Below are positions 14,603-23,716 of a DNA stretch of 64,000 nt, piece after piece. Position 1 is the first letter of the stretch. Each line of letters starts with the position of its first letter. Where the stretch lies: NCBI RefSeq assembly GCF_937952055.1, contig NZ_CALFYO010000019.1, positions 372,001-436,000 on the forward strand. Reading direction: 5' to 3'. The translations under genes were made by a program, and so were the position numbers. This stretch comes from an uncultured Piscinibacter sp. (lineage in GTDB: Bacteria; Pseudomonadota; Gammaproteobacteria; Burkholderiales; Burkholderiaceae_C). The notes beneath the pieces are model-generated. The model was not told the DNA's origin and searched no databases. It saw only the letters and a program-made list of their open reading frames with translations.

Positions 14603-16015
14603 TCAGTTCGCGCCGGCGCAGAGCATCGGCGTGGCGCGCTCGCCCGGCTGCGGCAGCAGCGAGCGCCGCCACACCCCGCGCTGCATCCGCCGCCACAGCG
14701 CGCCCATCTTGCCCGCCTCCACCGCGAGCAGCAGCGCAAGCACCTGCGGCAGCTCGAAGCCCCAGCGCAACGCGGCCAGCGTCACCAGCGGCAGGCCGAC
14801 GGCCACTGTGCCGACCAGTTCCACCATCAGCACGCCGCGACGGTCGCCGCCGGCGCGCAGGATCCCGAGCACGAGGGTCATCGCGACCACGCGCACGGTG
14901 ACGGTGACGGCCGACAGCGCCAGCGTCGTCCAGAGCACCGCCTGCTGACCCTCGAGCCAGGGCAGCCTGGCGATCACGAGGCCGGCGCCGACCGCCGCGA
15001 ATGCGCACACCGGCACCGCTGCCAGCCCGAAGCGCCTCAGCGCGCGCTGGGCGAGGCACTGCGCCGCGGCGAAGCGCTGCCGGCCGAGCAGCCGCCCGAC
15101 GACGATGCCGCAGGCCACCGCGCCGCCGACGAAGAGCGTGACCATCAGTCCTTCGACCGGCGCAAGCAGGCTGACCATGGCGAGCGCTTTCGCGTCCATC
15201 GCGGCGAACACCATGCCGTAGGCCAGTGCGCTGCCCGACCAGATCAGTTCCTGCAGCATGAAGGGCGCGGCCAGCGCGACCAGGCCGGGGCTGCGCCAGC
15301 CGCGCTCGAGCAGCGCGGCCAGCAACGCGCGTGCGGGCATGCCGGGCCGGCTCATCGCCGCGAGCAGCAGCGCCAGCTCCAGCGCGCGCGCCGCGCTGGT
15401 GGCCCAGCCGGCACCGGCCACGCCCAGCGCCGGCGCGCCGGCCAGGCCGAAGATCAGCATGGCGTCGAGGGCCGCGTTGGCGCCCAGGCCGGCCAGCCCG
15501 GCGAACATCGGCGAGCGGCTGTCGCCATGGCAGCGGCTGACGGTGGCCAGCGCCGCGGTCAGCGCCGACAGCGGAATCGACAACGCCACCGCGTGGAGGA
15601 ATGCCGCCAGCGGTGCGGCCACGGCCGCGTCGCTCACCAGCCAGCCGGCCACCTTGCCGGGCACGGCCAGCGCCAGCGCGCAGGCTGGCAGCGTGATCGC
15701 CAGCGTGACCAGCGCCACCCAGCGCAGCAGCCGCGCGCCGGGGCGCGACTCGCCGCGGCCGGCGTACTGGCTCAGCAGCACGGCAGCACCGTTGGCCAGT
15801 CCGGCCAGCATCATCGTCAGCACGAACAGGCCGCGGCCGGCCAGCCCGACGGCGGCCACCGCCTCGGGACCGAGTCGCTGCACCATCGCCATGTCGACCA
15901 GCGCGAACGAGGCGGTGGCCAAGGCCTGCACGCTGATCGGCCAGCCGAGGTGCAGCACCTGGCGCCAGTGCGTGTCGAGCGAGTCGTGCGTGCGGGATGT
16001 CGGATCGTCTTTCAT
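14603..16015 (-). CDS. MATE-family multidrug/toxin exporter
   Basis: A 470-residue, twelve-helix protein starting MKDDPTSRTHDSLD. The N-terminal half holds the family pattern WPISVQALATASFALVDMAM, and the repeat begins near APFMLQELIWSGSALAYG. The family exports cationic compounds in exchange for Na+ or H+; the substrate is not visible. The ATG lies 9 bp from that of the divergent AraC-family gene, which suggests local regulation. Confidence 0.9.
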   Translation of the reverse strand: MKDDPTSRTHDSLDTHWRQVLHLGWPISVQALATASFALVDMAMVQRLGPEAVAAVGLAGRGLFVLTMMLAGLANGAAVLLSQYAGRGESRPGARLLRWVALVTLAITLPACALALAVPGKVAGWLVSDAAVAAPLAAFLHAVALSIPLSALTAALATVSRCHGDSRSPMFAGLAGLGANAALDAMLIFGLAGAPALGVAGAGWATSAARALELALLLAAMSRPGMPARALLAALLERGWRSPGLVALAAPFMLQELIWSGSALAYGMVFAAMDAKALAMVSLLAPVEGLMVTLFVGGAVACGIVVGRLLGRQRFAAAQCLAQRALRRFGLAAVPVCAFAAVGAGLVIARLPWLEGQQAVLWTTLALSAVTVTVRVVAMTLVLGILRAGGDRRGVLMVELVGTVAVGLPLVTLAALRWGFELPQVLALLLAVEAGKMGALWRRMQRGVWRRSLLPQPGERATPMLCAGAN

Positions 16016-16024
16016 GAAGTGGCA

Positions 16025-16948
16025 ATGCTGGCGCCGATGTCCATCGAAGAAAATGTCATCCCATCCTTTCGAGATGTCGATTTGTTGCCACCTACGGAGA
16101 TCATCGAACTGGGGCCGCAGTGCCAGGAGCGCTACTTCTGCCGTGCCGGCTTCCCGGCGCTGACGGGCCTGGGCATTGCCGCTGCGGGCCTGTCTGACCT
16201 GGCCGGGCACTACCGCGTCGAGCGTTGCCTGGACCGCCATCTCGTCGAGATCACGCTGAGCGGCGCGGGCCTCGGCGGCGGGGTCGAGGCACCCGCCGTG
16301 CTCGACGAGGGCACGGTGCTTCTCGTGCCCGCCGGCCAGCCCTACGTGCTGCGCACGCGACGCGGTGCGCCCTGGCGCACCGCCTGGGCGCTGCTCGACC
16401 CGGCCCTGTGGCGGGGTCTTCCAGGCCAGGCCAGGGTGTGCCGCGCCGCCGAGTTCTCTGCCCTGGGCCCGCTGCTGACGCTGCTGCACCTGGAGCGCTT
16501 CGGCGACGATCCGCTCACCGCGGGGCTGCGCCGCGCGCTCGGCGAAGCGTTCGCGGCGTGGCTGCGGCGCGCGTTCTCGCTCGGCGTGCCGTCGACCGGG
16601 AGCGGCACCGCCGCATTGCACGCGCTGTTCGACGAGGTGGAGGCGCAGCCGGCCGCGGACTGGAGCGTCGAGCAACTGTGCGCGCGACTGGCCTGCTCGC
16701 GCAGCCACCTGCACCGACTGTGCGTGCAGACCTGGGGCTGCGGGCCCGCCGAGCAGGTGAACCGCGTGCGCATGCGGCAGGCCGAGTACTGGCTGCTGGC
16801 CACCGGGCTGCCGCTGAAGGTGATCGCCGAGCGGCTCGGCTTCGCCAACCCGTACCACTTCTCGGCCGCGTTCAAGCGGCACAGCGGGCGCTCGCCGACA
16901 GCGTTTCGGGCTGCGCTCAGTCCTCCGACTCGGCCAGCGTCACCGTGA
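16025..16948 (+). CDS. AraC-family transcriptional regulator
   Basis: A regulator of about 307 residues starting MLAPMSIEEN; a second ATG at 16037 is equally possible. An N-terminal cupin-like ligand domain (about 30-150) is followed by two helix-turn-helix motifs near the C-terminus: VEQLCARLACSRSHLHRL and VIAERLGFANPYHFSAAFKR. It is divergent from the MATE exporter and probably controls it. Its 3' end overlaps convergently by 32 bp with the protease gene on the other strand. Confidence 0.88.
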   Translation: MLAPMSIEENVIPSFRDVDLLPPTEIIELGPQCQERYFCRAGFPALTGLGIAAAGLSDLAGHYRVERCLDRHLVEITLSGAGLGGGVEAPAVLDEGTVLLVPAGQPYVLRTRRGAPWRTAWALLDPALWRGLPGQARVCRAAEFSALGPLLTLLHLERFGDDPLTAGLRRALGEAFAAWLRRAFSLGVPSTGSGTAALHALFDEVEAQPAADWSVEQLCARLACSRSHLHRLCVQTWGCGPAEQVNRVRMRQAEYWLLATGLPLKVIAERLGFANPYHFSAAFKRHSGRSPTAFRAALSPPTRPASP

Positions 16949-17996
16949 CCTTGCGCGTCGCGCCGGCGCGCCAAAGCGTCAGCGTGGCCGTGTCACCCGG
17001 GTTGAGCTTCTCCAGCGCAGTGAGCATGTCGTCGGCGTTCTCCACCGCGTCGTCGTTGATCGCAGTCAGCACGTCTCCCGGCACGATGCCGGCATCGCCA
17101 CGGCCGAAGGCTTTCAGGCCCGCCTGCGCCGCGGGCCCGCCGCGATGCACGCGCAGCAGCGCCACGCCCTTGGGCAGCCCGAGCGCGCGGTTGATGTCGG
17201 GCGTGCCGGCGGTGATGCCCAGCGCAGGGCGCACCATGCGGCCGTCGCGGATGAGGCGCGGCACGATGCGGTTGACCTCGTCGACCGGAATCGCGAAACC
17301 GATGCCTGCGCTCGCGCCCGAGGGGCTGAAGATGGCGGTGTTCACGCCGATCAGCCGGCCGGCCGTGTCGAGCAGCGGGCCGCCCGAGTTGCCTGGGTTG
17401 ATGGCGGCATCGGTCTGGATCGCGCCCCGGATCATGCGCCGCGTCACCGACTCGATCTCGCGATTCAGCGCGCTGACGATGCCGGTGGTCAGCGTCTGGT
17501 CCAGCCCGAAGGGGTTGCCGATGGCGTAGACCTGCTGGCCGACCTGGAGGTCGCGGCTGCTGCCAACCGGCAGCGGGCGCAGCTTGGACGGCGGCGCGGT
17601 GATCTTCAGCACGGCGATGTCGCGGTCCGGGAAGGCGCCGACCAGGTCGGCCTTGTAGCTCGTCTGGTCGGCCAGCGTCACGCGTGCGCCGCTGGCCTGC
17701 TGGATGACGTGGAAGTTGGTGACGACGTGGCCCTGCGCATCCCACACGAAGCCGGTGCCGGTGCCCTGAGGCACCTGCTGCACGTTCAGCGAGAACAGGT
17801 CGCGCTCCAGGCCGAGCGCGGTGATGTTGACCACCGACGGCGAGGCCGCCTTGAAGACGGCGATGTTGTTCAGTTCTTCGGCGGCGAGCGGCCCGCGCGG
17901 CGTGACCGGTCGCGGCGGCGCAGGTGCGCGCGCCTCGAGCGCCGGGGGCAGGGCGAGCTGCAGCGCCAGCACGGCGGTGAGCATTGAGGTTCGCAT
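16917..17996 (-). CDS. DegS-like periplasmic trypsin-family protease with one PDZ domain
   Basis: A 359-residue S1C protease. An N-terminal signal or anchor (MLTAVLALQLALPPALEA) leads to the catalytic domain with His96 (TNFHV), Asp126 (DRDIAVLKI) and Ser204 (NPGNSGGP), then a single PDZ domain at about 258-350. Size and single PDZ resemble DegS, but no rse or other envelope-stress genes are adjacent, so a general Deg-type protease is the safer name. The stop lies inside the 3' end of the convergent AraC gene. Confidence 0.92.
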   Translation of the reverse strand: MRTSMLTAVLALQLALPPALEARAPAPPRPVTPRGPLAAEELNNIAVFKAASPSVVNITALGLERDLFSLNVQQVPQGTGTGFVWDAQGHVVTNFHVIQQASGARVTLADQTSYKADLVGAFPDRDIAVLKITAPPSKLRPLPVGSSRDLQVGQQVYAIGNPFGLDQTLTTGIVSALNREIESVTRRMIRGAIQTDAAINPGNSGGPLLDTAGRLIGVNTAIFSPSGASAGIGFAIPVDEVNRIVPRLIRDGRMVRPALGITAGTPDINRALGLPKGVALLRVHRGGPAAQAGLKAFGRGDAGIVPGDVLTAINDDAVENADDMLTALEKLNPGDTATLTLWRAGATRKVTVTLAESED

Positions 17997-18076
17997 GCAG
18001 GCAGCCTCGTCGTAGGGGGCGGATGCGATGATAGGCAAGGCCGCGGGCTGCGGCATCCGAGCGGGCCGACGCTTGC

Positions 18077-18871
18077 TCAGAGCTTGAGCACCACGCGGCG
18101 TGTCTTCGCATCGTCGGGGTCGGTCTGGACCTCGAAGCCGATCTGGCGCGCGAAACGCAGCATTGGCAGATTGGTGGCGAGCACACTGCCAGCCATGATG
18201 GCCAGGCCGTGCTGGCGTGCGATGTCGATCAGCGCGTGCATCAGGATGCCGGCCAGCCCGCTGCCCTGCCAGGCGTCGTCGACGGCAACCGCGAACTCGC
18301 AGGCGGTGCCCGAGGGCTCGACCACGTAGCGTGCCACGCCGAGTTGTAGCTCGCGCCCGTCGCGCAGCGTCGTGGCGACCAGGGCGACGTGGTGCACGCC
18401 GTCGACATCGGTCAGGTAGCGCAGCTTCGCCCCCGGGAGTTCGCGCACCGTCCCCATGAAACGCTTGTAGCGCGACAGCTCGGAGAGGCGTCGAACGAAC
18501 TCCGCCTCCATCGGTGCGTCCTCGGCCGCCATGGTTCGCAGCACGACGTCCACGCCGTCGAGGCTGTGATGCCGTGGCAGCGCAAGCGTCGCGGCGCGCG
18601 GCGTCGGCGACAGCGACGCGACGAGCGCCACCAAGGCGTCCAGCGTGAACGGCCGGGCGAGCGCCTCGTCGGGAATCGCCACGCTCAGACGCTCGTGCAC
18701 CCCGACGGCGAGGTTCAACCAGTCCATCGAATCGAGGTCGATCTGCTCGCGCAGCGGTCGATCGGGTCGCAGAGCGCGTAGATCCGCCTCGGGAGCGAGT
18801 TGGGCCAGAAGCGCGAGCACGACGTGGCGGACACCTTCGGGCGATGCTGGATGCGTCGAGGGCTGCGTCAT
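18077..18871 (-). CDS. Fusion of an acyl-carrier-protein-like domain and a GNAT acetyltransferase
   Basis: A 264-residue two-domain protein. Residues 1-90 look like an acyl carrier protein: LLAQLAPEADLRALRPDRPL then the phosphopantetheine site LDSMDWLNL with Ser48, followed by FTLDALVALV. Residues about 104-264 form a GNAT acetyltransferase with VVLRTMAAEDAPM, a Pat-like LSELSRYKRFMG, and the acetyl-CoA loop WQGSGLAGILM at 201-211. The GNAT half resembles the C-terminal domain of protein acetyltransferase Pat/YfiQ. The two domains are in one frame without a break. The substrate is unknown; the carrier could present an acyl group to the GNAT domain or act as a sensor. Confidence 0.88.
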   Translation of the reverse strand: MTQPSTHPASPEGVRHVVLALLAQLAPEADLRALRPDRPLREQIDLDSMDWLNLAVGVHERLSVAIPDEALARPFTLDALVALVASLSPTPRAATLALPRHHSLDGVDVVLRTMAAEDAPMEAEFVRRLSELSRYKRFMGTVRELPGAKLRYLTDVDGVHHVALVATTLRDGRELQLGVARYVVEPSGTACEFAVAVDDAWQGSGLAGILMHALIDIARQHGLAIMAGSVLATNLPMLRFARQIGFEVQTDPDDAKTRRVVLKL

Positions 18872-19143
18872 GCCTCGGCCTCAGCGTGGCGTGTCGCCAG
18901 GCGCTGAGTGGGGCGCCGAGCCTCCGCAGCCACCGACGGGCGGCGCCATCAGGCATCGCCACAAGACCCACCCGTGATGACAGCAGCCTGTGGTTCGCCC
19001 TTGCATTTGACGTCTCCCGGTGATCGGCGTGGCGAGACGCCAGTCTAGAAGGGCGCCCTGGATCGCACTGCCCGGGTTCGCCCTCGGTCGCGAGCGACGG
19101 TGCCGCACCGCGCGTCGGCCATGACGCCGGCCGGACGGGGGGA
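18872..19143. other. Intergenic region with no recognised feature
   Basis: These 272 bases separate the kelch lipoprotein gene from the ACP-GNAT gene, both on the minus strand. It should hold the ACP-GNAT promoter, but I see no convincing -10/-35 pair, no terminator and no supported ORF. Confidence 0.4.
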
Positions 19144-20241
19144 TCACTCCACGACGAGGATGTCGGAGGCGAAGCCCCCGCGGCCGTTTTCACCGCCGAT
19201 CACCAGCACACGGCCATCCGCCAGCGGGTTGGCGGTGTGCCACACGCGTGCAGAGGGCAGCTCGGGCAAGGGTGCTTCGCCGACATCGTCGCTCCAGGCG
19301 CTCAGGCTGCGAGAGGCGAGTTGGCCCGCGGTCTGGCCGCCGATGAGGAGCACGTGGTCGTTGCCGGTGGGGACAACGGCCATCAGGGTGCGAGCCGTGG
19401 CCAAGCCCGGTGCCCTGTCGAAGCGCGAGGTGGCGGCCTCGTAACGCCACGCGCTGGCCAGGGGCACGAGTTCGCTGCCGCGTGCGATTTCGCCGCCGAC
19501 GATGATCACGTCGCCCGTGCTGGTCCGCCAGGCCGCATGCAGCATGCGCGGCTCCTCGATGCCGGCGTCGAGCGGCGTGAACGCCTCGGTGCGGGGATCC
19601 CACAGTTCCGCGAAGCGGTAGTCGGGGTACCCGCCGGCGTCGCCGCCAACCAGCAGCACGCAGCCGTCGGCCAGCAAGGTGGCGCTGTGGCCGGCACGCG
19701 CGTGCTGCATGCGCGAGGGCAGCAGGCGCCAGGTCTGGTGCTGCGGATCCCACAGCTCGACGCTGTCGCGTCCGACGCCACCGCTGGCGAGCACGCGTCC
19801 GTCGTTCAGCAGCGTCATGGCATGCGCGCGGCGGTGCAGGTTCAGGTGTCCGGCCGCGTTCACCGTGCCGCGCAGCGGGTCGATCAGCTCGGCGATGCGA
19901 CCGTCCGCCATGGCGACCTGTCCACCGCTGACCAGGATGCGGCCGTCCTGCAGCAGCAAGGCCTGGTGGCCGTCCCGTCCGCTGCTGAGCGTGGCGATGC
20001 GGGCCAGTCGCGCGGCGGACGGCTCGAAGCGGTCCACCGCGTCGGACAGCGTACTCAACCCGCGGTCGCCGCCGATGACGATCACGCTGCCGTCGGCGGC
20101 GGTGACCGAGGCGTGGTTGGAGACGGCCAGCTCGCCGACCCGCCGCGTGGTGCGGAAGTCAAGCGAGGGGCTCGTGCCGCCGCAGCCCGTGAGCCCGACA
20201 AGGGGCAGGGTGAGCGCAGCCAGGAAATCGCGTCGTTGCAT
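19144..20241 (-). CDS. Kelch-repeat lipoprotein
   Basis: A 365-residue protein. The N-terminus MQRRDFLAALTLPLVGLTGC combines a twin-arginine-like RRDF with a lipobox ending at Cys20, so it is probably exported (perhaps by Tat) and lipid-anchored. The remainder is built from repeated blades of the type DGRVLxxGGxG, e.g. DGSVIVIGGDRG, DGRILVSGGQV, DGRVLASGGVG, DGCVLLVGGDAG and DGRVLVIGGENG, as in kelch/galactose-oxidase propellers. No catalytic residues of galactose oxidase are evident. A binding or structural role in the envelope is likely. Confidence 0.85.
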   Translation of the reverse strand: MQRRDFLAALTLPLVGLTGCGGTSPSLDFRTTRRVGELAVSNHASVTAADGSVIVIGGDRGLSTLSDAVDRFEPSAARLARIATLSSGRDGHQALLLQDGRILVSGGQVAMADGRIAELIDPLRGTVNAAGHLNLHRRAHAMTLLNDGRVLASGGVGRDSVELWDPQHQTWRLLPSRMQHARAGHSATLLADGCVLLVGGDAGGYPDYRFAELWDPRTEAFTPLDAGIEEPRMLHAAWRTSTGDVIIVGGEIARGSELVPLASAWRYEAATSRFDRAPGLATARTLMAVVPTGNDHVLLIGGQTAGQLASRSLSAWSDDVGEAPLPELPSARVWHTANPLADGRVLVIGGENGRGGFASDILVVE

Positions 20242-20315
20242 GGAGGTCTCTCGTCGGCCAGCCCAGGCTCCGGGCCGTGGCGCGGCACTCTAGGTGGCGT
20301 GTCCCTGCGGCGGAA

Positions 20316-20344
20316 ATACCTTCTCTGCAATACTTTCCAGGTAT
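20316..20344. promoter_or_regulatory. Possible LysR-type operator between the kelch gene and lysR
   Basis: ATACCT (20316-20321) and AGGTAT (20339-20344) are inverted 6-bp arms with 17 bases between them, about 30 bases before the LysR-family ATG in the divergent intergenic region. LysR regulators often bind such imperfect dyads next to their own gene. The arms are short, so chance is possible. Confidence 0.3.
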
Positions 20345-20373
20345 CGATCAACGGCCCTGCCCCGGGCGCACGC

Positions 20374-21306
20374 ATGATCAACCCCGTCACCCTGCGACAC
20401 CTGCGCTACTTCGTGGCGGTGGCCGAGGAGCTGCACTTCGGCCGTGCCGCCGAGCGCCTGCACATCTCCCAGCCGCCCCTGTCGCGCCAGATCGCCGAGC
20501 TGGAGGCCGCGCTCGGTGTGACGCTGCTCGTGAGAGGGCCGCGCCAGGTGCGTCTGTCGCCGGCCGGCGAGCGGGCCCTGGCCGAGTTCCGCAGCCTGTT
20601 GGCGTCCACGCAGGCGGCGCTGCAGCGTGTCGCGTCCCTGGGTGACGGGCTGCCGAGGCTCCGTGTGGGTCTGCTCGGCTGGTTGAACCTCAACAAGATG
20701 TCCGCGCTGGATCAGCAACTGCGTCGGCGTGGTCTCGTGGCGAGTGTCGAGAGCGAACTGATGGCCAGCCACGAGGCCCTGGCGGCGCTGAGCGCCGGGC
20801 GGCTGGACGCGGCGCTGGTCGCGGCACCGCTGCAGCAGGCCGGCGCCGATGCGGTCGCCGTGGCGCGCCTGCGCATGGCGGCGGTCGTGCCGGCCGGCTC
20901 CGATCTGGCGCGGCGACGTTCGTTGTCGCTCGCCGAGCTGAACGACGTGCCGCCGTTCTATCGTTTCCGGCGCTCCGCCAATCGGGCGCTCTGGGATCAC
21001 TTGCAGCGGCAGTATCGCGAGCACGGCTTCGTGCCGCGCCAGGAGGCACCGGCCGCCGACGTCATCGCGGTGCTGGCCCGCATCGGAGCAGGAGCAGGTT
21101 GTACGCTGGTGCCGGAGCCGCTGGCGGTGCGGCACTACGCCGGCGTCGCGCGGCGGGCGCTGAAGGAGCGTGTGACCGTGGATCTGGCGCTGCTCACCCG
21201 CGCCGACCTCGATCCGGCATTGCGGGCGGCCTTGCAGGCCGGCGTGAAGGCGCTGCTGCCGCCGGGCGCCGAGGCTCTCGGCTCCCGGCCTCCGCCCGTC
21301 CGCTGA
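20374..21306 (+). CDS. LysR-family transcriptional regulator
   Basis: A 310-residue regulator starting MINPVTLRHLRYFVAVAEEL with the LysR helix-turn-helix GRAAERLHISQPPLSRQI at about 24-41, and an effector domain from about 90 onward. It is divergent from the kelch lipoprotein gene with 132 bp between starts, and converges on the CoA-ligase gene downstream (2 bp apart), so the likely targets are itself and the kelch gene. The ligand is unknown. Confidence 0.92.
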   Translation: MINPVTLRHLRYFVAVAEELHFGRAAERLHISQPPLSRQIAELEAALGVTLLVRGPRQVRLSPAGERALAEFRSLLASTQAALQRVASLGDGLPRLRVGLLGWLNLNKMSALDQQLRRRGLVASVESELMASHEALAALSAGRLDAALVAAPLQQAGADAVAVARLRMAAVVPAGSDLARRRSLSLAELNDVPPFYRFRRSANRALWDHLQRQYREHGFVPRQEAPAADVIAVLARIGAGAGCTLVPEPLAVRHYAGVARRALKERVTVDLALLTRADLDPALRAALQAGVKALLPPGAEALGSRPPPVR

Positions 21307-21308
21307 GT

Positions 21309-22568
21309 CTACTTGTAGCTGCGCGCGTCCTCGATCACCTTGCCGTCGTTGGGCAGGCTGCCGGCCGAGCAGAGAACCACGTCGGCGCGCAGCTTGGTCA
21401 CGTCGCGCACGCTGTCGGCGATCCTCGCGGCCAGTCCCTCGGGCGTGCCTGTCACCTCGACCTGCAGCGTCATCGTGTCGTTGGCCATCTCGCCGGCCAC
21501 CACCAGACGTGCGCGCTGCACCTCCGGGTGGCGGCGCGCCACCTCGGCCACCTGGCTGGGGTGCACGAACATGCCGCGCACCTTGGCGGTCTGGTCGGCG
21601 CGGCCCAGCCAGCCCTTGATGCGGGTGTTGGTGCGGCCGGTCGGGCAGGCGCCGGGCCAGACCGCGGAGAGGTCGCCGGTGCCGAAGCGGATCATCGGGT
21701 AGTCGGCGTGCAGCACGGTGATCACCACCTCGCCGACTTCCCCGTCGGGCACCGGGTCGCCGGTGCCGGGACGCACGATCTCCAGGATCACGCCTTCGTC
21801 GAGCACCAGGCCCTGCCGCGCGCTGGTCTCGTAGGCCACCAGGCCGACGTCGGCGGTGGCATAGCACTGGTAGGCCTGCACGCCGCGCTCGGCCAGCCAG
21901 TCGCGCAGGCTGGGCGGGAAAGCCTCGCCGCTGACCAGCGCCTTGGTCAGCGAGGGCAGGGCGATGCCTGCCTCGGCGGCCTTCTCGAAGACGATGCGCA
22001 GGAAGCTCGGCGTGCCGCAGTAGCCGTGCGGACGCAGCTCCTGCATGGCCTGCAACTGCAGCTCGGTGTTGCCCACGCCGCCGGCGAACACCGTGCAGCC
22101 GACTGCATGCGCGCCGGTCTCCATCATCGAGCCGGCCGGCGTGAGGTGGTAGCTGAAGCTGTTGTGGATCAGGTCGCCAGCGCGGAAGCCAGCGGCGAAG
22201 AGCGCGCGGCCGATGCGCCAGTAGTCGGGGGCGCTGCCCTCGGGTTCGTAGATCGGGCCGGGCGACTGGAAGACGCGCCTGGCGCCCTTCGGCGCACGCA
22301 ACCCGCTCCAGCCGATCGCGGAGAAGCCGCCGAACGGATCCTGGGCGCGCTGCGCCTTCTGGCGCTCCAGCAGTTCATGCTTGCGCAGCACCGGCAGCGT
22401 GGCCAGTGCGTCGCGCGAGGTGATGCCCGCGGCGTCGATGCCGGCGAGCAGCTCGCCGAAGGCGGCCGTCCGCTGCGCCGCCGCCACCTGCGCGGGCAGC
22501 GCCGCCATCAGCGCCGCCTCGCGCGCGGCGGCCGGGCGCGCTTCCAGCGGGTCGAAATGTTCAGTCAT
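21309..22568 (-). CDS. Phenylacetate-CoA ligase-family (PaaK-like) adenylate-forming enzyme
   Basis: A 419-residue member of the PaaK branch of AMP-forming ligases. It has HNSFSYHLTPAGSMMETGAH, which is the PaaK counterpart of the usual phosphate loop, YATADVGLVAYE, the ATP-contacting IRFGTGDLS and the hinge region RADQTAKVRGMFVHPSQV. It converts an aromatic or related acid to its CoA ester. It is the last gene of the ABC-importer transcript and overlaps the 100-residue gene before it by 8 bp, so the transported compound may be its substrate. Confidence 0.88.
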   Translation of the reverse strand: MTEHFDPLEARPAAAREAALMAALPAQVAAAQRTAAFGELLAGIDAAGITSRDALATLPVLRKHELLERQKAQRAQDPFGGFSAIGWSGLRAPKGARRVFQSPGPIYEPEGSAPDYWRIGRALFAAGFRAGDLIHNSFSYHLTPAGSMMETGAHAVGCTVFAGGVGNTELQLQAMQELRPHGYCGTPSFLRIVFEKAAEAGIALPSLTKALVSGEAFPPSLRDWLAERGVQAYQCYATADVGLVAYETSARQGLVLDEGVILEIVRPGTGDPVPDGEVGEVVITVLHADYPMIRFGTGDLSAVWPGACPTGRTNTRIKGWLGRADQTAKVRGMFVHPSQVAEVARRHPEVQRARLVVAGEMANDTMTLQVEVTGTPEGLAARIADSVRDVTKLRADVVLCSAGSLPNDGKVIEDARSYK

Positions 22569-22863
22569 CGCGGTCGCTCCAGCTGGCGAGCTTCTTCTTC
22601 AGGTCGGCGACGAAGTCGCGCAGCCCGACACTGTCGCGCAGCGTCCTCTCGCTCCACTCGGGGCTGCTGCGGCTCGGACGCTTCACCACCGCGGCCTTCA
22701 GCGTGGCACCGTCCACCGCGAGCCTGGCGATGAGCACGCCGCGTCGCTCGAAGCGGCCTTCGCGCTCGCTCAGCCCGAGCTCGCGCAGGTCGCGCCTCGC
22801 ACGTTGCAGCGCCTCGTCCGGCTTGAACGGCGGCGGCGCGAAGCCGAACTCGTCCGCGCTCAT
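22561..22863 (-). CDS. Small protein between livF and the CoA ligase
   Basis: A 100-residue protein starting MSADEFGFAPPPFKPDEAL; its ATG overlaps the livF stop and its end overlaps the CoA-ligase start, so it is almost certainly translated as part of the operon. It is charged, with no signal or membrane segment: an Arg/Glu-rich N-terminal helix, then RGVLIARLAVDGATLKAAVVKRPSR and a basic helix ending LKKKLASWSDRDD. I do not recognise the family; partnership with the ligase or transporter is inferred only from the overlap. Confidence 0.8.
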   Translation of the reverse strand: MSADEFGFAPPPFKPDEALQRARRDLRELGLSEREGRFERRGVLIARLAVDGATLKAAVVKRPSRSSPEWSERTLRDSVGLRDFVADLKKKLASWSDRDD

Positions 22864-23666
22864 GCCAGCCAGCGCTTGCGGCGCTTGTAGCTCTTCACGT
22901 CGCGGAAGCTCTTGCGGTCGCCGCCGCCGACGCCGAGGTAGAACTCCTTGACGTCCTCGTTTTCGCGCAGCATCTTCGCCTCGCCGTCCATCACGATGCG
23001 GCCGTTTTCCAGGATGTAGCCGTAGTCGGAATAGCGCAGCGCGATGTTGGTGTTCTGCTCGGCGAGCAGGAAGGTGACCTTCTCCTTGGTGTTCAGGTCC
23101 TTCACGATCTCGAACACTTCCTCGACGATCTGCGGCGCCAGCCCCATCGAGGGCTCGTCGAGCAGCACCATCTTCGGGTTGGCCATCAGCGCGCGGCCGA
23201 TGGCGCACATCTGCTGCTCGCCGCCGGACGTATAGGCTGCCTGCGACGAGCGGCGCGTCTTCAGGCGCGGGAAATAGTTGTAGACCTTCTCCAGCGTGGC
23301 TGCCACCGCCGCCTTGCCGTCGCGGCGGGTGTAGGCGCCGGTCATCAGGTTCTCCTCGATGGTGAGGTGCGCGAAGCAGTGCCGCCCCTCCATCACCTGG
23401 ATCACGCCGCGCTCGACCATGTCGGCGGTGGAGAGCTTCTCGATGCGCTCGCCGCGCAGCTCGATCGAGCCCTTGGTCACTTCGCCGCGTTCGCCGGCCA
23501 GCAGGTTGCTCACCGCCCGCAGCGTGGTCGTCTTGCCCGCGCCGTTGCCGCCGAGCAGGGCCACGATGCCGCCCTCGGGCACCTGCAGGCTGACGCCCTT
23601 GAGCACGAGGATCACGTGGTTGTAGATGACCTCGATGCCATTCACATTGAGGATGATGTTGCTCAT
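22860..23666 (-). CDS. livF: Branched-chain-type ABC transporter ATPase LivF
   Basis: A 268-residue ATPase of the LivF type. Walker A is GGNGAGKTTT, the signature TSGGEQQMCAIGRAL and Walker B MVLLDEPSMGLAP. With LivG it powers uptake through LivH and LivM. A C-terminal basic tail (about 250-268, KSFRDVKSYKRRKRW) extends beyond typical LivF. The order is livG-H-M-K-F, with the binding-protein gene directly upstream. Confidence 0.95.
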   Translation of the reverse strand: MSNIILNVNGIEVIYNHVILVLKGVSLQVPEGGIVALLGGNGAGKTTTLRAVSNLLAGERGEVTKGSIELRGERIEKLSTADMVERGVIQVMEGRHCFAHLTIEENLMTGAYTRRDGKAAVAATLEKVYNYFPRLKTRRSSQAAYTSGGEQQMCAIGRALMANPKMVLLDEPSMGLAPQIVEEVFEIVKDLNTKEKVTFLLAEQNTNIALRYSDYGYILENGRIVMDGEAKMLRENEDVKEFYLGVGGGDRKSFRDVKSYKRRKRWLA

Positions 23667-23716
23667 GGTGTCTCGGTGCGATCAAGCAGTCGCCGCGGAG
23701 CTGGCTTTGCCGGGCC

